Part shown: positions 17,510-26,181 of the stretch, one piece after another
Position numbering within the stretch: position 1 is the stretch's first letter
Layout of the letters: each line of letters starts with the position of its first letter
From: an uncultured Desulfobulbaceae bacterium
GTDB lineage: Bacteria; Desulfobacterota; Desulfobulbia; Desulfobulbales; Desulfobulbaceae
Reading direction: 5' to 3'
NCBI GenBank assembly: GCA_947259225.1
Contig: CAMYLK010000001.1
Span: 186,001-250,000 of the forward strand
DNA: 64,000 nucleotides
The notes under the pieces: model-generated
What the model was told of the DNA's origin: nothing
Seen by the model: only the letters and a program-made list of their open reading frames with translations
Databases searched by the model: none
Made by a program: the position numbers and the translations under genes

Positions 17510-17569
17510 CAGGTTAGGAACCGGTGAGTTACGGGTTGCTTCAGCCGTAACTCACCGGTTCCTAACCTG
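17510..17569. repeat. Perfect 25-bp inverted repeat with 10-nt loop
   Basis: CAGGTTAGGAACCGGTGAG... is followed after a 10-base loop by its exact reverse complement ending ...CCGGTTCCTAACCTG. There is no T tract on either side, so it is not a normal terminator. Arms this long and perfect suggest a palindromic mobile-type repeat or a strong protein-binding or cruciform site. Confidence 0.85.
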
Positions 17570-17734
17570 GGATTTAGTATATACTGTATACTTACGTGAA
17601 GTATGGTGAGGCAGGTCTGTGCGAAGAAATGATGTGGCGAAGATGTCAGGATGTTGATGAAGAGTGACAAATTTATTTCTCCATTGTTCGCGGCAGAAGA
17701 GAGGCTGGGTTTAAGGCCTTGTTGATGAAATTTT

Positions 17735-18796
17735 TTATTCCGCTTCATGTTTAAAATATTTCTGGATGTATTGTTGAATGATATTGGCAGCTAATTGGTT
17801 TCCTGCAATATTCAGGTGTGAATCCATAGGTTTATACAGTGCTTGTGAAGAGATATCTGCAAAATATTCATATAAGTCGAGATGATTGATCCCCAAAGAT
17901 TTTAGCCTCTCCGACAGCATTCTGTTGGGAAGGGTAATATCCCACTTTCTTTGATCCAGATCAGGATAATACGTGTCTTTGACTTTTGTCTGGAGTTCTT
18001 TGTTTATTTGTAATTCGTCCGGAAAAATAACTACGACCAGTTCGATGTCTAGCTTTTGACATATATTCCTGATTTGTTTCAGGCAATAGAGGCTAAATTC
18101 AAGCTGCTCATTAAAACGGTTGTCGTCTGTCAGGTAAATAGAACTCCTTTTGTATTCTACATCAAGGTATTGTTCGGGCTTTAAGGTTGGGCAGCCATCA
18201 CAGTATTCACCTTTTCCTAAAATTACCATGTTTTCATATTCGGGTCGAATATTCAAAATGAAGTTAAAGAAAGAAAGGAGATAGGATTTTTCATAAAATT
18301 TCGGTTTCTTACTTTCTGTAAAATCATTACCAATGAAAAAGGATAACAGGATCATCTCGGGTTGAAATGATAACCCTTCCCTTACGATCAATGACAGGTA
18401 ATCCTGAGGGCCAATGCTTGGGATCCCCATATTGAACAGTTCAACTTCCAGGTTTCCCGATTGAAGCTGGGATTCAATCAGTGTCAGATAATTATGCTCG
18501 TAAGGTACAACCCCAAATGCATAAGAATCTCCAATACCGAGAATGCGATAAACATTTTCTCTTTTATCAGGGAATTCTACATCCTTAAAGCCATGTGAGT
18601 TGAGTTTGAAATTCCCGTTGTCAGAATAAGGTTTGCCCCGGAATCTGTTGTATGAATCGGTGAAAAATATGTATGTCGGCCTGTAATGATTAAATACCCG
18701 GAGCGAAATTTCCCCTAAGAGTATGGTTACAAGCAATATAATAGCCGTCTGGGAAATAATGGGTCCAGCTTTTCGGGCAATTTGTTTGATATTCAT
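17735..18796 (-). CDS. SGNH/GDSL-type hydrolase, membrane-anchored
   Basis: 353 aa. One N-terminal membrane helix (residues about 10-27), then an SGNH-type fold facing outwards: GIGDSYAFG with the catalytic Ser around residue 92, FFIGNDF for block III and DSHLNIAGNQLAA for the catalytic Asp-His pair. Enzymes of this type remove or transfer O-acetyl groups on polysaccharides or cleave esters. No polysaccharide genes adjoin, so the substrate is unknown. The start at 18796 has no strong RBS, but hydrophobic-anchor placement supports it. Confidence 0.85.
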   Translation of the reverse strand: MNIKQIARKAGPIISQTAIILLVTILLGEISLRVFNHYRPTYIFFTDSYNRFRGKPYSDNGNFKLNSHGFKDVEFPDKRENVYRILGIGDSYAFGVVPYEHNYLTLIESQLQSGNLEVELFNMGIPSIGPQDYLSLIVREGLSFQPEMILLSFFIGNDFTESKKPKFYEKSYLLSFFNFILNIRPEYENMVILGKGEYCDGCPTLKPEQYLDVEYKRSSIYLTDDNRFNEQLEFSLYCLKQIRNICQKLDIELVVVIFPDELQINKELQTKVKDTYYPDLDQRKWDITLPNRMLSERLKSLGINHLDLYEYFADISSQALYKPMDSHLNIAGNQLAANIIQQYIQKYFKHEAE

Positions 18797-18989
18797 TAAT
18801 AATACTTGTTGTTTTTCAAAAGGGTAAATCTTCGAAAATCATACAGGTATAGTTTAGTCTGTCTCATGTTCTCATTAATCAATTTTCTTGTATAAAATAC
18901 AAAAATGAGTTTGTGCGAAGTGTAAAGAGAAAAAAAAGTATGACAGATTAAGATGATTTACAGTTGATTTACCGGATCTCCTTAACGAA

Positions 18990-19736
18990 TTAAGCGATAA
19001 ACCCGCCATTGGCACACAGGTTCTGGCCGGATATCCATCCTGCTTCCCCGCTTACCAGAATTGCTACAGCATCAGCAATGTCCCGGGGAGTTCCGATACG
19101 CCCGAAAGCGGCCATGTCAGCAAGGGACTGTATCTGCTCATCTGATTTACCCTGCCTGAACAGTTCTGTATCAACAGGTCCGGGAGAGATTGTATTTACT
19201 GCTATTCGTTTATGACCGAGTTCCTTGGCCAGGACTTTTGTTATCTGTTCGACGGCGCCTTTTGTTTCAGCGTAGGCGCCATAGGTTGGCATCATCACCT
19301 TGGTGACCGATGATGAGATATTGATGATTTTTCCGCCCTCTGCCATCTTTTTGGCCGCCAGTTGGCAGGCAAAAAACAGGCCTTTGACATTACATGCGAA
19401 GATATTGTCAAATTCTTCTTCTGTTACGTCTTCAATTTTTTTGTAAATAACTGTGCCGGCATTATTGATAAGGATATCCAGTGTCCCGAATTTTCCGATG
19501 GCATTCTCAAACAGTGTTTCAATTTCGTTTACTCTTCTCATATCAGCCTTAACCGCTATGGCTTGACCTCCCATATTGGTTATTTCCGCGACAACATTGT
19601 CAGCCTGTTGGACATTGTTTACATAGTTGACCACTACAGAAGCACCAAGCTGACCAAGCTTCAAGGCTATTTCTCTTCCTATGCCACGGGAGGCACCTGT
19701 CACGATGGCAGTCTTATTGTTAAAGAATGTCTGCAA
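18990..19736 (-). CDS. Short-chain dehydrogenase/reductase (FabG-like)
   Basis: 248-aa classical SDR. The NAD(P)-binding motif TGASRGIGREIA is at residues 13-24, NNAG near residue 90, catalytic Ser in INISSSV, and YAETK supplies the Tyr and Lys, followed by ISPGPVDT. An Arg in the RRVNE segment near residue 68 is compatible with NADPH. No fatty-acid genes are near, so it is probably a general carbonyl or sugar reductase rather than the housekeeping FabG. RBS AGGAGG lies just before the start. Confidence 0.92.
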   Translation of the reverse strand: MQTFFNNKTAIVTGASRGIGREIALKLGQLGASVVVNYVNNVQQADNVVAEITNMGGQAIAVKADMRRVNEIETLFENAIGKFGTLDILINNAGTVIYKKIEDVTEEEFDNIFACNVKGLFFACQLAAKKMAEGGKIINISSSVTKVMMPTYGAYAETKGAVEQITKVLAKELGHKRIAVNTISPGPVDTELFRQGKSDEQIQSLADMAAFGRIGTPRDIADAVAILVSGEAGWISGQNLCANGGFIA

Positions 19737-19812
19737 GATTACCTCCTGTTAATGAAATGTACGAAATGACAAGTAGAATTGGTAAAATCTTAAGATTTCT
19801 AACCGGTAGATT

Positions 19813-20421
19813 TTACTTGTTATTAAGTTGGGCCAGAGATTCGACAATGAAATCGAGAGGTGGTCGGACGTTGATGTCTTCAACATGTATGTTGCGGATA
19901 ATCCCCTGTTTGTCAATTATGAACAGTGCACGCTCAGTGGTTCCATTGGAGCGTAACACCCCATAAGTCTCTGCTACGGCTCCATGGGGCCAGAAATCTG
20001 AGAGTACCGGGAACCAGAGATCTCCCATCTGCCTGGTCCAGGAATGAAGCGTTGGAACATTGTCCACAGTAATGCCTAAAATAATGGCATCGTTTTTTTC
20101 GAACAGTTTTCTCGCGAATACGTAGCCGGGCCACTGATCAGAGCAGACAGGTGTCCATGCTGCCGGAACAAAGGAGAGCACAACATTTTTCTTGCCCCTG
20201 AACTGGCTCAAAGAGACTTTCTCTCCCTGAATGGATGGCAGGGTGAACTCCGGTGCAGCTTCGCCGATCCTCACCTTCAGTTCACTGTCAAGGGGCTTGA
20301 GTTGGCCTGGTTCGAAGATCAGTTCACGGTAGTTCTTCGGTTCATCAGCGCGAACTATTTCCGCATGGACAAAGAACATCATGGCTATAAATACTGATAC
20401 TGCAAATCGTCTGATTACCAT
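19813..20421 (-). CDS. Secreted AhpC/TSA-family peroxiredoxin-like protein
   Basis: 202 aa. A signal peptide covers residues 1-25 (cleavage after ADA-like IVRADE). The thioredoxin-fold domain has the PxxxTxxC-type active site as PAAWTPVCSDQWP near residue 95 (peroxidatic Cys), followed by ILGITVD and FPVLSDFWPHG segments. No clear resolving Cys is seen, so it may be a 1-Cys type or use an external reductant. It directly follows a periplasmic thioredoxin-like gene (8 bp apart), a plausible redox partner. Confidence 0.87.
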   Translation of the reverse strand: MVIRRFAVSVFIAMMFFVHAEIVRADEPKNYRELIFEPGQLKPLDSELKVRIGEAAPEFTLPSIQGEKVSLSQFRGKKNVVLSFVPAAWTPVCSDQWPGYVFARKLFEKNDAIILGITVDNVPTLHSWTRQMGDLWFPVLSDFWPHGAVAETYGVLRSNGTTERALFIIDKQGIIRNIHVEDINVRPPLDFIVESLAQLNNK

Positions 20422-20428
20422 GGCGCAC

Positions 20429-21001
20429 CTATTTCAATCCGGCACTATTAATCAGCTTCTCGAGAAATTCAGGGGGATTGGTGAATCCACCTGATTTCCT
20501 GAAAAAAACAACACTTTTATTTTTTTCGTCTCTCTTGCATCCGATAAAAGTCGGTGTCCCCGCACCGGCCAGAGCTTTGTATATGGACATGTCCGAGTCG
20601 GAAAAGAGTGGAAATTTAATGCTGAATCCCTGGCGAAAGGTATCAACTTCAAGGTCTGTATTATTTGCTCCAATGCCGATGATCACAAGTTTCAAATCGG
20701 GTCGTTTCAACTCTTCCATCTTGTCATAAAGTTCATTAACAGCAGGCGCAGCATTCTGACAGTAAGGACAGTACATGCTGAACAGTTCTATCATCAGGAT
20801 ATCAGCATCAATATCACTGAGCTTGAATGGTGTGCCCGGCTCTCCTTTCAGTCCCATGTACTGGATATGTTCCTTGTTGTCAGGAACAGTCAGGGTAATG
20901 TCGGGGAGCGGTTCAGTTTCAGGTTTTGTTTCTGCGGCGATGCAGATGAAGGAGATAAAGACAATAAATATGAGCAGGGTGAAGACGGTGGTTTTTCTCA
21001 T
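20429..21001 (-). CDS. Periplasmic TlpA-like thioredoxin
   Basis: 190 aa with an N-terminal signal peptide (FTLLIFIVFISFICIA). The thioredoxin-like domain has the redox motif MYCPYCQNAAP near residue 78 and a cis-Pro loop in GAGTPTFIG. Such proteins reduce disulfides or deliver electrons in the periplasm. It is the first gene of a two-gene unit with the peroxiredoxin-like protein, which suggests it is that protein's reductant. The start at 21001 follows GGAGAGGCCC. Confidence 0.88.
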   Translation of the reverse strand: MRKTTVFTLLIFIVFISFICIAAETKPETEPLPDITLTVPDNKEHIQYMGLKGEPGTPFKLSDIDADILMIELFSMYCPYCQNAAPAVNELYDKMEELKRPDLKLVIIGIGANNTDLEVDTFRQGFSIKFPLFSDSDMSIYKALAGAGTPTFIGCKRDEKNKSVVFFRKSGGFTNPPEFLEKLINSAGLK

Positions 21002-21120
21002 GGGGCCTCTCCTTAATTAAATTATAAAGGTGGCTGTTAAAAAGAATGATCATGTAATTCGGAATTTTTTATCACACCGGGCATCTATTCTTTAAGTATA
21101 TCAAAAAAAGAAGATGAACC

Positions 21121-21936
21121 TCAAAGTATTTTCAGCCAGTCGTCAACTGCACTTTTAAGCAGCGAGTAAAATGCCTCGCTGTCACCCAGGCCTGTGCGGC
21201 CAAAGGTATAGTTGATCTCAAGGAAAAGCGGGTCCCCGGATGGTTCCGGAAATATAAGGTCAAATCCGGCCAGGTTGATACCGGTTTGAGCACAGAGTTT
21301 GCGTACAGCCTCTTGCCCCTTTTTCTGAAGAAGGGGGTCTGATTCCAGGTCGACCTCGCCACCCTGGGCAATGTTATGCAAGAAACCATCGTTCCTGCGC
21401 CAGTAACTGATAACCTCATCCCCGATCACCACCACCCGCAGGTCCCGTTTAAGGCCGGGTATGAACTCCTGGATAACAAAGCCGCTAAAACCGGTAAGTT
21501 CCCTTTTGAGAAGAAAGCCCAGGGTTGTGTCAAGATTCTCCCGGTCCTTGATAAGCCAGATGCCGCTTCCTTCGCCACCTAAAGCACTTTTAAGTACAAA
21601 AGGAAAATCAGGGAGGTTCGGTTGCTCCATCATGTCGGGATGGTCTCCCACCAGTGATTCCACTTTGGGAAACACGACAGTTCTGGGGTGGGCAGCACCG
21701 TAACTCCAGAAGAGAAGGGTGTCACCGACTTTGCCTTCCCAGCAGAACCGCAGGTCATAGTTGGGAAAGACACTGGGGCAGTTATTTCTGCACAGCTTGT
21801 AAAATTCACGGGTTACGGTTTGGGGAAGGACAACAGCCCTGGCCTTTCGAATGGCGTGCAGAATATCAGAGTTCCAGGGAGCCCGTTCCCAGAGGAAGAG
21901 ATCGCCTTCAATGACCGGGTGAAAGGAGAGCAGCAT
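21121..21936 (-). CDS. ATP-grasp domain protein (RimK-like)
   Basis: 271 aa. An ATP-grasp fold is suggested by FVLKSALGGEGSGIWLI (glycine-rich nucleotide loop), FVIQEFIPGLKRDLRVVVIG and the metal-binding end LFLEINYTFGRTGLG. Enzymes of this fold join a carboxylate to an amine through an acyl phosphate; the substrate is unknown. The N-terminus MLLSFHPVIEGD matches what I recall of relatives (M-x-SFHP). The same frame stays open for another 37 codons upstream (LDQIGIPVTRQIVCSP) but contains no ATG, GTG or TTG, so it is either non-coding or a start is missing. Confidence 0.82.
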   Translation of the reverse strand: MLLSFHPVIEGDLFLWERAPWNSDILHAIRKARAVVLPQTVTREFYKLCRNNCPSVFPNYDLRFCWEGKVGDTLLFWSYGAAHPRTVVFPKVESLVGDHPDMMEQPNLPDFPFVLKSALGGEGSGIWLIKDRENLDTTLGFLLKRELTGFSGFVIQEFIPGLKRDLRVVVIGDEVISYWRRNDGFLHNIAQGGEVDLESDPLLQKKGQEAVRKLCAQTGINLAGFDLIFPEPSGDPLFLEINYTFGRTGLGDSEAFYSLLKSAVDDWLKIL

Positions 21937-22422
21937 ACCGGTCTCTTTACTTCTTCCCTGTGTCCTTGGGCTGCAGACGATTTGCCTGGTAACTGGAATT
22001 CCGATCTGGTCCAGTGTAATTTGTTTCCTGGTATTTGTTGGATACGTCCTTCATGGATTTTCATTACAATTCAGGACTCTTCCTGTCAAGGGAAACAGGG
22101 GACATGAGTGTTGCAGCACATCGAAGAATTTGACTTCAATGTATGTGTGGTTTGGAACAAACAAAAAGCCATTCAATTTCATATTCAATGCTGCATTGTA
22201 CGGTAAGTTTTTTTTACTACCGGTATAGCTATGATTTTCCCCGCCACAAATAAAATGTTTCAAATTGAAGCTTTTCACAGATAAGCTTTAGTCTGAAACA
22301 ATGTAAAAAAAACAAAACCTTACCATTGGAAACTTTAAATTTACTGCTGTTTCAATGAACAGGAATCACAATAGGTGAAAATAAAGAGGATGTAAAAAAA
22401 CAGTGGATAATAAAAAGGATGG
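21937..22422. other. 486-bp gap upstream of the ATP-grasp gene
   Basis: The first 120 bp are open in the ATP-grasp frame with protein-like composition but no start codon. A 75-codon minus-strand frame (22051-22278) has no recognisable relative or RBS and is not called. The rest is A/T-rich and holds the region downstream of livF. Confidence 0.5.
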
Positions 22423-23136
22423 TCAGCCACCCAGGTATGCCTTTTTGACCTCTGGATTAGTAAGCAGCTCTTCCGAAGGTCCTTCAAGAACCAGGTGACC
22501 GTTTTCGATGACATAGGCTCGCTGGGCGAACTTCAAGGCCAGTCGGGCATTCTGTTCGACAAGCAGGATCGTGGTGCCTTCCCGATTAATTTCCTTGAGC
22601 GCTTCGAACATGGAAAGCATGAGCAGCGGAGCCAGCCCCATGGATGGTTCATCGAGCAGCATCATGTTGCGGCCGCTCATGTAGGCACGCCCTACGGCCA
22701 GCATCTGCTGCTCACCACCGGAGAGAGTACCGGCCATTTGAGATATACGTTCCTTGAGCCTGGGGAAAATGGTAAAGACCTGTTCGGTGTCACGCTTTAT
22801 TTCTTCCCTGTCTTTACGGGCAAAGGTCGCCAGCTTCAGGTTTTCCATGACTGTAAGATTGCCGAACAGCCGACGTCCTTCAGGCACATGGGATATACCC
22901 AGCTCACTGACCACCTTGTCAGGTTGGTACTGGAGCAGGTCCTTGCCTTCAAATTCCATGCGTGATCCACTGTCTGCCATTAACAAACGGGATATGGCTC
23001 GCAGGGTGGTGCTTTTGCCGGCGCCATTGGCCCCAATGATGCAGACAATCTCACCCTTGGCAATATTGAAATCAATGCCGTGAAGGGCTTTTATCTTGTC
23101 ATAGGAGACACGCAGGTTTTCAATAACCAACTGCAT
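22423..23136 (-). CDS. livF: Branched-chain amino-acid ABC transporter ATP-binding protein
   Basis: 237-aa ATPase of the HAAT family that, with LivG, powers uptake of branched-chain amino acids or related amides through LivHM. Walker A is GANGAGKST near residue 37, the ABC signature LSGGEQQM near residue 138 and Walker B MMLLDEPSMGL near residue 158, followed by the LivF-type LVEQNARLALKFAQRAYV. It is the last gene of livKHMGF, with its start overlapping the livG stop. Confidence 0.95.
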   Translation of the reverse strand: MQLVIENLRVSYDKIKALHGIDFNIAKGEIVCIIGANGAGKSTTLRAISRLLMADSGSRMEFEGKDLLQYQPDKVVSELGISHVPEGRRLFGNLTVMENLKLATFARKDREEIKRDTEQVFTIFPRLKERISQMAGTLSGGEQQMLAVGRAYMSGRNMMLLDEPSMGLAPLLMLSMFEALKEINREGTTILLVEQNARLALKFAQRAYVIENGHLVLEGPSEELLTNPEVKKAYLGG

Positions 23137-23906
23137 CAGTGGATATCCTCTTTGCCGAGATAGGCTTCGATCACCTTGGGATTGTTCTTGATTTCCTCGG
23201 GGTTGCCTTCGGCTATGATCTCTCCAAAAACGAGGGTCTGGATTCTTTCACACAACTCCATGACAAACTTTAAGCGGTGTTCTATCATAAGAATCGCAAC
23301 ATCAAAATCCTCGTGTATCTTTCTGATTATGGAGATCATACGGTTCAGTTCGTCAGGGGTCATGCCTGCTGTCGGCTCATCCAGGAAAAGAACCTTGGGG
23401 TTGGTCGCCATGGCGCGGGCCATCTCGACCCTTCGCTGAGCACCATAGGGCAGACTGACAGCCAGCTGGGAACTGAATTGGGCAACATTGAACGTTTCCA
23501 GCAGGTGCATGGCCTTTGCGGTCAGTCGTTTTTCTTCCTGGTGGCAAAGCCTGGACCCAAAAAAGGCTCCCCAAATACCGTATTCCAATTGCGAATAGCA
23601 AGCCATTTTGACATGTTCAAGTACGGTCATATGCCTCCAGAGCAGCAGGTTCTGGAATGTCCGGCCAAGTCCCATAGCGGCAATCTCATGGGGATGATGT
23701 CCGATGAGATTTTGACCGTTCAGTTCTATATTACCCTGGGTAGGCGTATGAATGCCGGAAATGAGGTTGAAGATGGTTGTTTTACCGGCGCCATTGGGTC
23801 CTATCAAGCCTACAATATGGCCTGGTTCGAGTGTAAGGTTGTAGCTGTGAACAGCCCGTAATCCGCCGAAAAAATGCGTCATGTTATCAACCCTGAGTAA
23901 TGTCAT
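23136..23906 (-). CDS. livG: Branched-chain amino-acid ABC transporter ATP-binding protein
   Basis: 256-aa ATPase subunit, partner of LivF. Walker A GPNGAGKTT near residue 37, a LivG-type insert between Walker A and the signature (LGRTFQNLLLWRHMTVLEHV), the signature in SLPYGAQRRVEMARA and Walker B VLFLDEPTAGMTPDE. It overlaps livM by 4 bp and livF by 1 bp, so translation is coupled. Confidence 0.95.
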   Translation of the reverse strand: MTLLRVDNMTHFFGGLRAVHSYNLTLEPGHIVGLIGPNGAGKTTIFNLISGIHTPTQGNIELNGQNLIGHHPHEIAAMGLGRTFQNLLLWRHMTVLEHVKMACYSQLEYGIWGAFFGSRLCHQEEKRLTAKAMHLLETFNVAQFSSQLAVSLPYGAQRRVEMARAMATNPKVLFLDEPTAGMTPDELNRMISIIRKIHEDFDVAILMIEHRLKFVMELCERIQTLVFGEIIAEGNPEEIKNNPKVIEAYLGKEDIH

Positions 23907-25216
23907 GACTTTATGTTTTCACTCTCTTCATTTTTTGGCTTCATGAGTTCTTTTGGGTTGAATTCTGTAAAAGCGATAAGGCCGGTGGGGCGGAAAAGCA
24001 TGACCATGATGAGCAGCAGCGGAATAATTATCCACTTGTAGATCTCCAAAGGTCTCAGGGCCTCGCTTAAAAGGTTAATACTTACCGCACCGACAATGGA
24101 GCCGGTGACTGAATTGAGTCCTCCGAAATAAAGCATGGCGAGAATTTCTGCTAACCGCTGGATGCCGAAGGACCCCGGGTTAACATAACGCAGGACATGG
24201 GCGAACAGGCCGCCTGCCACCCCGGCCCAAAAGGCGCCGAACATAAAGGCGATTATTTTTGTCTTCCTGGTATTCACGGTCATGGATTCAGCCGCCAGTT
24301 CATTGTCACGTACTGCGCACAGGGCTTTACCCATGGTGGAACGCACAAAATTATTGATAATCCAGATACAGAGCACCATGACAATAAAGACCATGGGCAG
24401 ATTGGAATAATCGGGCTGGCTGGACATGCCCCGTGGACCACCGACAACTTCGAGGTTCTCTATCAGGCTTTTAACGATAAACAGAAATGCCAGTGATATG
24501 ATTGCCAGGTAATCTCCCCGGGTACGAAATGACGGTATGGCAATGACCAGTGCACCCAATGCGGCAATCATGCCGCCGGCAATAAGCGCCAAGGGGAAAA
24601 AATATGGGCCCAGGGCTTCAGGCAACAGGGGTTCACCGAACAACTTATCATTGGCGAACAGCAGCAGGGTAATTGTCGAAGCGCCATAGGCGCCAAGAGC
24701 CATGAATCCCGGGTGCGAACAGGAGAACTCACCCATGTAGCCATTAATAACGTTGAGGCTCAGTGTCAGCATGATGGCGATCATAGTGAGCTTTATGACC
24801 AGCAGCCGGTAATCACTGATATCGGTCCAGAAGTGAATGGCACCGTAGAACAGGCCAAGATGTATCACTGCGGCTATGGACACAGGTCCCCTGTCGAGTA
24901 AAGAAGCAAGCCTGTTGGCTGGTTTACGCAACGATTTGCTGATAATCAGGACCGGCAGGCCGTACACCAGAATCATGTAGCCGAATGTGCCCGGTACAAG
25001 CATTGGTTTTTTGAGCACGGTCAGAAAACCGAACAGTGCAGGAATCTTCGGTAGACCAAGATAGTAGGATATAAGGTCGCCCAGAAAATATTCGATCAGC
25101 ACGGCACCAAAAACACCAAGCAGCCAGCCGATCAGCGGGATACCGGCAGTCAGGGATTTGAGCCATGCCCAAAACCCTTTTTTTGTCTGCGTTGCTATCT
25201 GCTCCCTGGTGTCCAT
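23903..25216 (-). CDS. livM: Branched-chain amino-acid ABC transporter permease
   Basis: 437-aa inner-membrane permease. The core C-terminal 300 residues are standard: NVINGYMGEFSCSHPGFMALGAYGAS, the EAA-like loop AVRDNELAAESM and FGGLNSVTGSIVGA. The N-terminal ~130 residues form an extension with about three extra hydrophobic segments, as in the longer LivM subgroup. Start MDTREQIATQTKKG at 25216. Operon with livH upstream (35 bp) and livG downstream (overlap). Confidence 0.94.
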   Translation of the reverse strand: MDTREQIATQTKKGFWAWLKSLTAGIPLIGWLLGVFGAVLIEYFLGDLISYYLGLPKIPALFGFLTVLKKPMLVPGTFGYMILVYGLPVLIISKSLRKPANRLASLLDRGPVSIAAVIHLGLFYGAIHFWTDISDYRLLVIKLTMIAIMLTLSLNVINGYMGEFSCSHPGFMALGAYGASTITLLLFANDKLFGEPLLPEALGPYFFPLALIAGGMIAALGALVIAIPSFRTRGDYLAIISLAFLFIVKSLIENLEVVGGPRGMSSQPDYSNLPMVFIVMVLCIWIINNFVRSTMGKALCAVRDNELAAESMTVNTRKTKIIAFMFGAFWAGVAGGLFAHVLRYVNPGSFGIQRLAEILAMLYFGGLNSVTGSIVGAVSINLLSEALRPLEIYKWIIIPLLLIMVMLFRPTGLIAFTEFNPKELMKPKNEESENIKS

Positions 25217-25251
25217 CCTGTATTGTTTGTTTTTTTACTCAGTATTAAGGA

Positions 25252-26175
25252 TCACAGCCTGAGCTGGGTTGAATGAGCCTGTCCGAAAAAACCATGCGGC
25301 CGCAGTGTCAGAATAAGCAGAATAATCGAGTAGGCTATGATATCACGAAGGGTTGATGGAAATATCCAGGATACAAAAATTTCGATAAAACCAAGCATAA
25401 AGCCGGCCAGTGCAGCGCCGAGAATAGAACCGCGACCGCCTAGGATAGCCGCTACAAAAGCCTTCCAGCCAAGCAGAACACCCATGTAGGGATCAAGTAC
25501 AGGGTAGGCAAGCCCGTACAGGATACCTGCAGCAGCGGCCAGCCCGGAGCCGATGGCAAAGGTGAGAGGTGCAATTTTATTGATCGATACACCCATCAGC
25601 GGAACAGCCTGGAAATCAAAGGACATGGCCCGCATTGCCATACCCCATTTACTTTTCTGGATAAAACGATGCAGCAAAAACATGAGGCTCAGGGAAACCC
25701 CGACGATAAGTATCTTTTTATTGGTCACAAATACGCCGCCGAACTCATAAGTCGTCGATTCAATGAGCTGCGGAAAACTGAGCCGGCGCGCTCCCAGGAT
25801 GGCAAGGTTGCCGGTCTCGAGAATGATGCCGATCATCAGCCCGGTGATGGCTGCCGATGCACGTGGTGCATCGCGCAGGGGCCTGTACCCGACACGTTCA
25901 ATAAACACCCCGACAAACGAGGTAAAGAACATCGAAAAAATAATGGTCAGGATGAGGATCGTCCAACCGGGAAGGGGAATGCCGGTCATGGCGACAAGCC
26001 CGAGAAGGGCTGTCGCCACACCGAAACCGATATATGCCCCGACCATGAAGATATCGCCGTGGGCAAAGTTGAACAGCATCAGGATGGAGTACACCATGGA
26101 GTACCCCAGGGCGATCAGGGCGTAAAAACTACCCCACTGCAACCCATTGACAATGTTCTGGAGAAATAGATCCAT
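25252..26175 (-). CDS. livH: Branched-chain amino-acid ABC transporter permease
   Basis: 307-aa inner-membrane permease that pairs with LivM. Family features: NGLQWGSFYALIALGYSMVY at the N-terminus, NFAHGDIFMVGAYIG, and AFVAAILGGRGSILGAALAG near the C-terminus. About eight membrane helices. Six bases separate it from the binding-protein gene upstream, so both are on one transcript. Confidence 0.95.
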   Translation of the reverse strand: MDLFLQNIVNGLQWGSFYALIALGYSMVYSILMLFNFAHGDIFMVGAYIGFGVATALLGLVAMTGIPLPGWTILILTIIFSMFFTSFVGVFIERVGYRPLRDAPRASAAITGLMIGIILETGNLAILGARRLSFPQLIESTTYEFGGVFVTNKKILIVGVSLSLMFLLHRFIQKSKWGMAMRAMSFDFQAVPLMGVSINKIAPLTFAIGSGLAAAAGILYGLAYPVLDPYMGVLLGWKAFVAAILGGRGSILGAALAGFMLGFIEIFVSWIFPSTLRDIIAYSIILLILTLRPHGFFGQAHSTQLRL

Positions 26176-26181
26176 GCCCTG

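Noticed and set aside
17585-17610. Possible third copy of the 112-bp repeat
   Set aside because: Only about 20 bases around GTATACTTACG resemble the core; too short to call.
17506-17748. 80-aa minus-strand frame downstream of the SGNH hydrolase
   Set aside because: It runs through the 25-bp palindrome and has no recognisable protein features.
21813-22064. Minus-strand frame MKIHEGRIQQIPGN as the true start of the ATP-grasp gene through a frameshift
   Set aside because: The family start MLLSFHP at 21936 appears complete, so no frameshift needs to be assumed.
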